This document shows, one piece after another, positions 44,895 to 51,927 of a stretch of DNA of 64,000 nt. The notes beneath the pieces are model-generated. The model worked only from the letters and a program-made list of their open reading frames with translations, did not search any database and was not told the origin of the DNA. This DNA comes from Parerythrobacter jejuensis (GTDB lineage: Bacteria; Pseudomonadota; Alphaproteobacteria; Sphingomonadales; Sphingomonadaceae): the NCBI RefSeq assembly GCF_039536765.1, contig NZ_BAAAZF010000001.1, forward strand, positions 1,550,001 to 1,614,000, in the 5' to 3' direction. Both the position numbers and the translations under genes were made by a program. Position 1 is the stretch's first letter. Each line of letters starts with the position of its first letter.

Positions 44895-45298
44895 CTGCAT
44901 TCAGCAAGACACTGACGAGAAACGACACTGGCGCGAACGGGAGCCATCAGGCTGGCATCCTTGTGCCCAAAGGTGATCGCGAACTGCTCACCTTCTTTCC
45001 CCCGCTCGATCCCGCCATCAAGAACCCCGATCGGCTGATCGACTGCAGGGACGAGACAGGCAAATGGTGGCGCTTCCGATATGTCTACTACAACAACAAG
45101 CTTCACGATCCCGATGGAACGCGCAATGAATACCGTATCACGCGGATGACTGCCTACTTCCGTAGCGTGGGGGCGCGTGAAGGGCAGAGCGTTGTCTTTG
45201 AGAACCGGTCCGATGGCTCGTTCGAGATCCGGTTGCATGCAGATTCGCCGGAACGGCCCACAGTCACAAAGCTGTCCGGTTGGCGCCGGATTCACTGA
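44891..45298 (+). CDS. Stand-alone EcoRII-N-like (B3-fold) DNA recognition protein
   Basis: A 135-residue protein similar to the N-terminal effector-binding domain of restriction enzyme EcoRII. The match rests on LTRNDTGANGSHQAG (residues 8-22; EcoRII has a like LSANDTGATGGHQ) and on YYNNKLHDPDGTRNEYRITR (residues 66-85; EcoRII has YYN...GKTRNEKRITR). The catalytic C-terminal domain of EcoRII is absent, and the frame is closed by a stop just before the next gene. In EcoRII this domain binds CCWGG; here it may be the target-recognition subunit for nucleases encoded nearby. GTG start overlaps the SNF2 stop (GTGA). Confidence 0.8.
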   Translation: MTAFSKTLTRNDTGANGSHQAGILVPKGDRELLTFFPPLDPAIKNPDRLIDCRDETGKWWRFRYVYYNNKLHDPDGTRNEYRITRMTAYFRSVGAREGQSVVFENRSDGSFEIRLHADSPERPTVTKLSGWRRIH

Positions 45299-45301
45299 TC
45301 C

Positions 45302-47377
45302 ATGGATAGTCTGGCCAGCATTCCGACGGAATTGCACGAACTGAATTTCCGGCATCTTCAGCTGGTCCCGGATTGCGTAAATTCGCTCGAGCAGGCCGGC
45401 ATTCTGACCGTGGGCCATGCCGCGAACGGGAATGCTGCGACGCCGCGCGCGCTTGAGGAGAGCACACCCGACATACTTGATCAGTGCCGACGCCTGATGC
45501 GGAATGTCAGTGATCAACAGGTCGATTGGGTGTCTTTCTGGCGCGATTGCGGCAGCGATATCTACTGGCTTTCATCACGATTCGGCATGGGCAGCTTCAG
45601 TGAGCAGGAAAGGTCCATCCCACTGGAAGCCTTGCGCAAGGAATTCGGTGCGCTCCTGAATATCCCGATCGCGGAAGGCGTAAAAAACCTCGGCGAACTC
45701 ATTGATCTTTTCGAAACCGGCATCCTGCCCTGGAGAGGGTTCGGCAGAGCGAAAATCCTTAGGCTGGGGGAGAAATTGGCGCAGATAAGCGGCACTCCGC
45801 GATTGTCGCAGATCTACCGCGACAGCAACGAGCACCACGAGGAAAAACCGGAGCTGTCGGAAGAGTTCTGTGCGTTGAATATTTCGATACTTGGTCTGGG
45901 TGCCGCGATTTCGAAACTTCGGCGGCATGGGTTCCGGACCATCGGATCCCTTGCAGAAGATCCCGCAAAACTCTGGCGACTTCCCGGCGTCGGCAGAAAA
46001 ACAGTCGGGCTCGCACAGGAAAGGATTCAGATCCTGAGAAAGGCTTGGGGTGAGAGCGGACCTGATCTGCAAATGCTTGCCCGGATCCAGTCTGTCAGAG
46101 TCGTCCCAGATTCAGGTGAGGCGGTTTGCTGTGAACCGGCGGCTGCGCTCACCTCTCTGATACGCGAAATATGCGAGGAGGACCCGTCCGATCATGCCGC
46201 CCAGATACACACAAATCGTATCGCGCGATCCGGCTCGGATGCCGCCACCCTAGAGGAGGTCGCCGCCATGTTCGATCCGCCGGTGACACGTGAAAGGGTC
46301 CGGCAGATCGAGAAACGCATCCTAGTAAAGGTTCGTGAACTGCTGATGGCGCCGCATCCGATCTTGGGCTGCGTCATTGTACATCCTGAGCTCAGATGCC
46401 GCTTCCAGTCTCTTGCTCTCGAGTTGTCTGACCGTGAACAGGTAGCGCCTGCCGAGCTTGCTGGAATCATCGCCGAACAATGGCAGTGCACCATGGGAGA
46501 GGCGATGAAGCTTCTCCCGCTCATCATTGCGATATATGAAGGAACCGCGAGGACCTCCGCAGACCTGCGTCGCCTCGGGAACACGCCCGATCATCTTTTC
46601 CGATCCCTTCCTGAACCTGTGAGGCAGTGGCCGACGACGAATATCGGGGCGTCCCGAAGTCTCGCGAAATGTCTCGCGGAAAACGGCGTCACGACGCTGG
46701 ACGAACTTCGGCTCGAATGGCTGGAGGGTAGGGATTTCGGGAAGCAGCAGGATTATGTATTCCGCGTGCTCGGCGCAACGCGACCGAAACTGATGGCAGC
46801 GGGCTCGCCGGCAGCAACTCTAGGTGAAGCGACCGGGAGGGCCTTGGTCCCTTCACGCGACGGGACGCCTGCACAATACCTTGGGAATCTGAAATCGGAT
46901 ATCGCGCTGATAATCCGGGAGGGTAAATTCTGGACGGATTCAGAACGAGTTTTTCTAGATCGCATATGCAAGCTGCCTGATGAGCGCCCCACGCTGGCAG
47001 CGCTGGGTGAACGTCTGGGCCGGCTGGGGAATGATCTCAAGCGTACCGAAACAGAAACCCTGGCTCGCCTTGCCCATTCCATTGCAGGAGAGACGGGCGG
47101 TCATGCCCGTTGTATTTTCCGCGAGGACTGGCTGGCCATGTGGCAAGAGATGAAAGGGATCTATCGCCAGTTTGCGCACGACCAGAGAACGTTTCGCCGC
47201 AGCCTTGAGCAGGTCTATGAGGTCGAGGAAACTGCCATGACCATGGCGATGCCGACGATCTGGGCGGTGCTGTCCGGACTGCCCACAAGGAAGAGCTACG
47301 GGTCAGTAAAAAACAACCGGCGCAAAGCGACTCCCATCGCTACGGTGAAGCTGACTGGATTTCGCAGCGTGCACTAG
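45302..47377 (+). CDS. Protein with alpha-CTD-like and sigma-region-4-like domains
   Basis: A 691-residue protein, last of the cassette. Residues ~192-245 (LGLGAAISKLRRHGFRTIGS, then LWRLPGVGRKTVGLAQE) resemble the helix-hairpin-helix C-terminal domain of RNA polymerase alpha; a weaker copy lies at residues 14-43 (VNSLEQAGILTVGHA). Residues ~314-350 (TLEEVAAMFDPPVTRERVRQ, then IEKRILVKVREL) match the HTH of sigma70 region 4 very closely. The remaining ~340 residues are helical and unassigned; around 540-595 a further HTH-like stretch (PTLAALGERLGRLG) is possible. It starts three bases after the EcoRII-N-like gene. It may bind DNA or imitate transcription factors; no catalytic motif is seen. 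Confidence 0.65.
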   Translation: MDSLASIPTELHELNFRHLQLVPDCVNSLEQAGILTVGHAANGNAATPRALEESTPDILDQCRRLMRNVSDQQVDWVSFWRDCGSDIYWLSSRFGMGSFSEQERSIPLEALRKEFGALLNIPIAEGVKNLGELIDLFETGILPWRGFGRAKILRLGEKLAQISGTPRLSQIYRDSNEHHEEKPELSEEFCALNISILGLGAAISKLRRHGFRTIGSLAEDPAKLWRLPGVGRKTVGLAQERIQILRKAWGESGPDLQMLARIQSVRVVPDSGEAVCCEPAAALTSLIREICEEDPSDHAAQIHTNRIARSGSDAATLEEVAAMFDPPVTRERVRQIEKRILVKVRELLMAPHPILGCVIVHPELRCRFQSLALELSDREQVAPAELAGIIAEQWQCTMGEAMKLLPLIIAIYEGTARTSADLRRLGNTPDHLFRSLPEPVRQWPTTNIGASRSLAKCLAENGVTTLDELRLEWLEGRDFGKQQDYVFRVLGATRPKLMAAGSPAATLGEATGRALVPSRDGTPAQYLGNLKSDIALIIREGKFWTDSERVFLDRICKLPDERPTLAALGERLGRLGNDLKRTETETLARLAHSIAGETGGHARCIFREDWLAMWQEMKGIYRQFAHDQRTFRRSLEQVYEVEETAMTMAMPTIWAVLSGLPTRKSYGSVKNNRRKATPIATVKLTGFRSVH

Positions 47378-47940
47378 TCGGCTCGCGAATTGGTTATCCA
47401 GTAACCCGTGGATCAGCACATTCGTTACTGTGACGTTCATCGTCGCGTCGTTGCACCATGATCCTCGGCTCTGGCGTGCGACGAGACGTCCAAGCCTGAG
47501 CACCATATGTCGACCATCGCCGGGCAAATACACATTCTGGCTTGGATCTCAGGTTAGTAGTGAAGATCGCGAGGAGATGCCAGCCTGCGGGTTCTTTCAG
47601 ATCAGTCCGCCAGCTTATGTGTTCACGTCTGATCGTTACGATATGCGTGGCGTTTTTGTGATCCGTGCGAAACGAGAAGACCAGCATGCCGACCGGAGCT
47701 TCGACATCTTTGGCGAGACGTCGGACCATCGGTGACACGCGGGATTTACCGTCCGATATGCTTCGACACGCGGAGAACTACCCCCCCCCCTCAAATTTCA
47801 ACCATGCAAGATTTTTTGCACCCCGCCGGTGTCCGTTCGAGAGGCTCCAGAGTTTTTCACTCCCCCCTCCCTTGCAGTGCACTGTTGAAAGCTGAATTTG
47901 GATTTGAGGCTTCACCGGCAGGTCGAACAGTGACCTATCA
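47378..47940. other. Gene-poor spacer with C10 tract
   Basis: This 563-base stretch between the cassette and the AlpA-like gene has no convincing gene. Overlapping frames on both strands (47430-47735 plus, 47394-47738 minus) lack ribosome sites and recognisable motifs; the minus frame has a protein-like centre and could be a remnant. A run of ten C lies at 47781-47790. No terminator is clear. Confidence 0.4.
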
Positions 47941-48111
47941 CTAATCGCGGCGCTCAATCCGTTCTTGGATCCACTCCTCAATCTCGGCCTCTACCCATGC
48001 CACTCCGCGCGCGCCGAGAGGAACTCGCTTCGGAAAGGTCTCGTCCGCGTAGATACGAGAGCGAGAGAGGCCCGTCTTGTGCCTTACCTCGGGAAGTCGA
48101 ATAAGTCGCAT
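47941..48111 (-). CDS. AlpA-family phage-type regulator/excisionase
   Basis: A 56-residue protein, MRLIRLPEVRHKTGLSRSRI..., with the compact winged-HTH layout of AlpA: the LPEV...TGLSRSRIY helix pair, the FPKRVPLGARGVAWVEAEIEEW wing and second half. AlpA-type proteins regulate the integrase or act as excision factors in P4-like elements. It is on the integrase strand, separated by one unknown gene. No strong ribosome site; the family start fits the ATG at 48111. Confidence 0.8.
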   Translation of the reverse strand: MRLIRLPEVRHKTGLSRSRIYADETFPKRVPLGARGVAWVEAEIEEWIQERIERRD

Positions 48112-48186
48112 TAACCGATCCTTTTTTCAGTATCGGTCCCAGAAGATAGTCAGATGTCCCAGGGGCGCCACAAGAGTCCTGAGGGA

Positions 48187-48834
48187 CTATCGAAGTTTTT
48201 CGAGCCTTTGGTCCCCAGACTTCAGCGTATCTTTGACACTCGAACGAATGTCCAAGCTGTGCCTGAGCTCAAGGCCATCGAGAGTAATTGTGGCCAATCT
48301 GGTGAGTTGCGAGCCAAACTTCTTGTCCCATGGAGCGCCAGCATAGCGAAGTTGCCGAGCAAGCTTGATGATGAGGCCAGGCATAGGATGAGGGAGGCTA
48401 CGCGCGTCCATACCAGAGGAAAGCTGCTTGAACCGATCTGTCTCCGCGACCAGAGCTTCGACAAGTTCGACCGAGCTTTCGTAAAGCGACGCCGAGCCGG
48501 ATTCCCTTTCCAAAGTGCCCAGGGAATGTCGCGCAGGAAACGCACAGCTTTGTAGAACTTTGAGCAGCCTCGCGGACGCCGCCGACAGGCTCTCGATATC
48601 ATCGCGCCAGCCGACAAAGCCTTCTCGATTGGATCCCTTATTCGCCCAAGCAACCTCGAACTCGCGCGCGGCTAGATCCACCCAAGGCAGATCCAATTCG
48701 GGCCATGCCGCAATCATCTTATCGCGTGAGACCTTTGTCAGACGCCAAGTCGTATAGACCCAGCCGTCCTTGCCTTCCTCTTGCTTGAGATCGCCTGCGT
48801 TGGGCTTTCCGCTCGGAGTAACTTCAAAGGCCAT
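48187..48834 (-). CDS. Unknown island protein, 215 aa
   Basis: I do not recognise this protein. It begins with a short basic/acidic segment (KQEEGKDGWVYTTWRLTKVSRDK) and continues as mostly helical, with SLYESSVELVEALVAETDRFKQL and RHSLDIRSSVKDTL. There is no signal peptide or membrane helix. It lies between the integrase and AlpA-like genes on the same strand, 42 bases after the integrase stop on the left side, so it is part of the integration module neighbourhood. A role in excision or cargo regulation is conceivable only from place. Confidence 0.6.
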   Translation of the reverse strand: MAFEVTPSGKPNAGDLKQEEGKDGWVYTTWRLTKVSRDKMIAAWPELDLPWVDLAAREFEVAWANKGSNREGFVGWRDDIESLSAASARLLKVLQSCAFPARHSLGTLERESGSASLYESSVELVEALVAETDRFKQLSSGMDARSLPHPMPGLIIKLARQLRYAGAPWDKKFGSQLTRLATITLDGLELRHSLDIRSSVKDTLKSGDQRLEKLR

Positions 48835-48876
48835 GGACCTCGTTCGTATCGCGTTCGGCAGCAGAGTCGAGCGTCT

Positions 48877-50136
48877 CTAGCCTTTATATCGCTGCCTCCG
48901 GCTGGCTAGGCTGACCACCTTTCCGGGCTCTGCATCTGTCAACGATCCATATGGAACCACTTCACCGCCACTGCGAAGCTGGTCCAGATAATCGCTCCAC
49001 CATTGATGCATCTCGACACGTTCGTGCCAGAAGCTCGAGCGATTGTAGACATGGCGCACTGCATTGCGATCCGTATGGGCCAGTGAGCGTTCAATCGCAT
49101 CTGGGTTCCACTTGCCGGATTCATTGATCAGCGATGATGCGGTTGACCGCCAGCCGTGCGCGGTCATTTCATCTTTGGAGTAGCCCATCCGACGTAGAGC
49201 CTGATTGATGGTGTTCTCACTCATCGGCTTTCTCGTCGTGTGAAAAGCTGGAAAGACAAATCCCGCCGGCCCGGTCTTGGTCAACGGAGCGAGCTCCTCA
49301 AGATAGGCTATGACCTGACGGGATAGCGGTACCTTATGAGGCTTACGCATTTTCATGCGCTCGGCAGGGATACACCATTCGGCCTTCTCGAAGTTGAACT
49401 CATCCCATCTCGCCAAGCGCAACTCTCCCGGCCGCGCCATCACATGTGGCAAAATCTGCATAGCTATGCGGGTAATAAGGTGACCTTCATACTCATCGAT
49501 CCCGCGCAACAGATCAGCCACCTGCTCCGGCTTCTCAAGTGCCGCATGGTGCTTTGGCTTTGGATTGCGCAAGGCTCCTCGCAAGACTGCTGCTGGGTCG
49601 TTTTCACATCGAAGAGTAGCGACCGCGTACCGAAAGACGCGGCTCGCGAAAGCTCGGCAACGTCGCGCAGTCTCATGCTTCCCGTGTGCCTGAATAGGTT
49701 TGAGTGCAGCGAGTACATCAGCTGGCCGAATCTGACCGACAGGCAGAGGCTGAAGTGGCTTCAGCTGATCGAGATACCACAGGTTCTTTTCGACCGTGGA
49801 CTGAGCGCGCCCTTCGCCGACCATCTTGTTCTCGATGAACTCGCGCGCAACCGAGATAAAGGTCGTTTCAGCGGCAAGCGCTGCGACCAGTTTCGCCTGG
49901 CGGCGTTCGATGGCCGGGTCCTTGCCAGCGCTTACGAGTGCTTTGACCTCGTCACGCCGTTTCCGTGCCTCCGCCAATGAGACATCAGGATACCGCCCCA
50001 TGGACTGCCGCTTCTCGACGCCATGCAATCGGTACTTTACCCGCCACAGCTTGGAGCCGTTTGGCATGACTTCGATATAGAGCCCGCGCTCATCGGCCTT
50101 CTTGTACGGCTTCTTTTTGGGCTTGAGTGCGCGCAA
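48877..50136 (-). CDS. P4-type tyrosine integrase, no canonical start codon
   Basis: A 419-residue (or 427 if begun at 50160) tyrosine recombinase with the DUF4102 N-terminal arm-binding domain (RGLYIEVMPNGSKLWRVKYR), the core-binding domain, and the catalytic domain: ARPGELRLARW (Arg I), HGWRSTASS (His-x-x-Arg), LAHTDRNAVRHVYNR with the His and the nucleophile Tyr. The only allowed start is TTG at 50136, without a ribosome site. Eight codons upstream, GGGAG-N4 precedes an ATC at 50160 in frame, and translation from there gives IKAFTDLALRALKPK, the normal family N-terminus. The real start was therefore probably ATG at this ATC. It lies next to tRNA-Leu, its probable target. Confidence 0.88.
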   Translation of the reverse strand: MRALKPKKKPYKKADERGLYIEVMPNGSKLWRVKYRLHGVEKRQSMGRYPDVSLAEARKRRDEVKALVSAGKDPAIERRQAKLVAALAAETTFISVAREFIENKMVGEGRAQSTVEKNLWYLDQLKPLQPLPVGQIRPADVLAALKPIQAHGKHETARRCRAFASRVFRYAVATLRCENDPAAVLRGALRNPKPKHHAALEKPEQVADLLRGIDEYEGHLITRIAMQILPHVMARPGELRLARWDEFNFEKAEWCIPAERMKMRKPHKVPLSRQVIAYLEELAPLTKTGPAGFVFPAFHTTRKPMSENTINQALRRMGYSKDEMTAHGWRSTASSLINESGKWNPDAIERSLAHTDRNAVRHVYNRSSFWHERVEMHQWWSDYLDQLRSGGEVVPYGSLTDAEPGKVVSLASRRQRYKG

Positions 50137-50198
50137 CGCGAGATCAGTGAAGGCCTTGATCCAACTCCCTGTTCGGACCCAGCCGAGATTTTCGAATT

Positions 50199-50293
50199 AC
50201 AGCCAAGCCGGTTTTGGGGGCAGATACTGTTTCGCAGGTGATTCCTGAAAGGCTCACTTGCCCCCAACATGCCCCCAAAACCGGCTTGGCTGT
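50199..50293. repeat. 24-bp perfect inverted repeat between integrase and tRNA-Leu
   Basis: The arm 50199-50222 (ACAGCCAAGCCGGTTTTGGG and four more bases) is repeated as its exact reverse complement at 50270-50293, with 47 bases between. Further TTGCCCCCAAC-like bases occur inside the spacer, at 50258-50268, echoing part of the right arm. Its place, just upstream of the integrase gene and about 100 bases from the tRNA 3' end, suggests an integrase arm-binding or regulatory site of the element. Confidence 0.6.
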
Positions 50294-50393
50294 TATGAAA
50301 TCTTGCTGGACATTCCGGGACTAACAACACCTCGAAAGTGGCAGAATTCTGCCGTTTTGTCGAGATATCGTTGGATATTTTGGAACGTTGTTT

Positions 50394-50480
50394 TGGTGCC
50401 CAGAAGAGGACTCGAACCTCCACATCCTTGCGAATACTAGCACCTGAAGCTAGCGCGTCTACCAATTCCGCCATCTGGGC
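50394..50480 (-). tRNA. tRNA-Leu (CAG)
   Basis: On the minus strand the 87-base sequence begins GCCCAGATGGCGGAATTGGT and ends TTCTGGGCACCA with encoded CCA. The acceptor stem GCCCAG/CTGGGC pairs, the D-loop has the usual GGTAGACGC, the anticodon loop is TTCAGGT (anticodon CAG), a long class II variable arm follows (TATTCGCAAGGATG), and the T arm has GGTTCGAGTCC. The 3' end is the proposed island insertion point. Confidence 0.95.
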
Positions 50481-50613
50481 ACACCAGCGATCCGCAACTT
50501 TATGTGCGGATCGCGAGTAGGAGCGGGCGGATACGGCTCGTACCACAGCTTGTCAATGCGCCATTGCAGGTGCAGGGCAATTGGACGTCTGACCCAATCC
50601 GGAGTGACCAATA

Positions 50614-51924
50614 ATGCGAGGCCGAAGCAGCTTTGCGATCACGCTGGCCGGTATCGGTGTTCTCGCATTTGCGATCCGCTTTGCTTTGCGGGCAGCGCGC
50701 GGCAGCGCGGAGTTTGAAGCCAGTGGATACACGCTGTTTCTGACCCTTGCTAAGCATTTGGCCGCAGGCTCTGGCTATACGCTCGACGGGAGCATCCCGA
50801 CCGCGTTCCGGGTTCCGCTCTATCCGCTATTTCTTGCAGCGACCGGCGGAACACAGGGCAATTTCTGGACCATCGCTTTGGCACAATCCCTTGTCTCAGC
50901 CGGGTCGGTGGTCTTGACCGGCGTGATCGGCAGGAGACTGTTCTCGCCGCAGTGCGGCGTTTTGGCGGCATCGATGGCCTTGCTTTGGCCCTATGCGGCT
51001 GCACACGATACCGCCCTGCAGGAATCTGGGCTGTTCGCAGCCCTGACTATGCTTTCGGTCTGGCTTTTAGTGGAGCTTCATCAGCGTCAGGGCATTGTCA
51101 CGGCGATTGCGGTAGGTATTGCACTGGGATTGGCCATTCTGACTCGCGCGACACTGCTGCCGTTCGCTCTCTTCGCCATCGCGTGGGCAATCATTCCGGC
51201 GGCAAGCGGTTCGCATCCACTTGGCCGGAGGCTACGATCCTCGGCGATTGTTACAGCGTCACTTGGGCTGACTTTGCTTCCCTGGCTCGTCTATTCTCAG
51301 GATGTTGCAGGCAAGCCTTCCCTAGGAACCGAAGCCGCAACGGCAATCTATGCCGGCAACCATGAACTGACCTTCTCCCACTATCCGATCGGCAGCATCG
51401 ATGCCTCGCGCAGGGTTGTTTTCCAAGACACTCTCCGGGTGCACGGCGAGGCGATCAAAGTCATGTCGTCGGCCGAACTCGGACAATGGTTTGAAGACCG
51501 GGCTTGGGCAGCTGTCACCCAGGATCCGGGCCGCACAGTGTCCTATGCCGGAGCCAAATTGTGGGCCGCTTTCGGGCCGCAGAAGGTCCCCCGTGAGCCG
51601 CGCCTCTTCAACGCGATCTATGTGGTCTCCTGGACGCCTGTCTTCCTGCTTGGCTTGGCTGGGTTGTGGCTAGCACGGCGCGATTGGCGACGTGGGGTTT
51701 TGTTCTGGGCTCTGATCGGCAGCTTTGCGGCAGTGACAGCGCTGATCTGGAGCCAGACAAGTCACAAATCTTATCTCGATTACACCTTCATCATATTCGG
51801 CGCTTACGCGATTTCACATGCACTTTCATCGGAGCGGGCGAGGCGAGTTCTTGCCCGCATGCCGCACCCTGTGCAAAGGATCATCAGGCGCAATTTGATT
51901 CCCCATTTGCAGGATAACAACTAG
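50614..51924 (+). CDS. GT-C family membrane glycosyltransferase, ArnT/PMT-like
   Basis: A 436-residue integral membrane protein with about ten hydrophobic spans. The first periplasmic loop (SAEFEASGYTLFLTLAKHLAAG, then PTAFRVPLYPLFLAATGG) resembles the acidic/RxPxYP loop of polyprenyl-phosphate-sugar-using glycosyltransferases of the ArnT/PMT type, and RATLLPFALFAIAWAI also fits. GGAG lies nine bases before the ATG. Sugar and acceptor are unknown. It is the first gene after the tRNA and is followed three bases later by an NDUFA9-like gene, which may be co-transcribed. Confidence 0.75.
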   Translation: MRGRSSFAITLAGIGVLAFAIRFALRAARGSAEFEASGYTLFLTLAKHLAAGSGYTLDGSIPTAFRVPLYPLFLAATGGTQGNFWTIALAQSLVSAGSVVLTGVIGRRLFSPQCGVLAASMALLWPYAAAHDTALQESGLFAALTMLSVWLLVELHQRQGIVTAIAVGIALGLAILTRATLLPFALFAIAWAIIPAASGSHPLGRRLRSSAIVTASLGLTLLPWLVYSQDVAGKPSLGTEAATAIYAGNHELTFSHYPIGSIDASRRVVFQDTLRVHGEAIKVMSSAELGQWFEDRAWAAVTQDPGRTVSYAGAKLWAAFGPQKVPREPRLFNAIYVVSWTPVFLLGLAGLWLARRDWRRGVLFWALIGSFAAVTALIWSQTSHKSYLDYTFIIFGAYAISHALSSERARRVLARMPHPVQRIIRRNLIPHLQDNN

Positions 51925-51927
51925 GTC

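Larger units (their letters stand above)
31309..50408. mobile_element. Integrative defence island at tRNA-Leu
   Basis: The proposed island runs from a degenerate copy of the tRNA 3' end (31309-31322, TGGTGCCAGAAGAG) to the tRNA-Leu 3' end itself (50394-50408, TGGTGCCCAGAAGAG), about 19.1 kb. Both copies are in the same orientation and differ by one missing C. A P4-type integrase and an AlpA-like regulator lie at the tRNA side. Left of the left copy the sequence reads as a T-run on the tRNA strand (CACCATTTTTC), as expected of the original downstream flank of a tRNA. Cargo is almost wholly conflict-type genes. The boundaries are inferred, since no empty site is available. Confidence 0.65.

Noticed and set aside
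47394-47738. 114-codon minus-strand frame after the cassette
   Set aside because: Partly protein-like, but no ribosome site and no recognisable family; noted only as a possible remnant.
50037-50546. 169-codon minus-strand frame through tRNA-Leu and the integrase start
   Set aside because: It reads through a clear tRNA and the wrong frame of the integrase gene.
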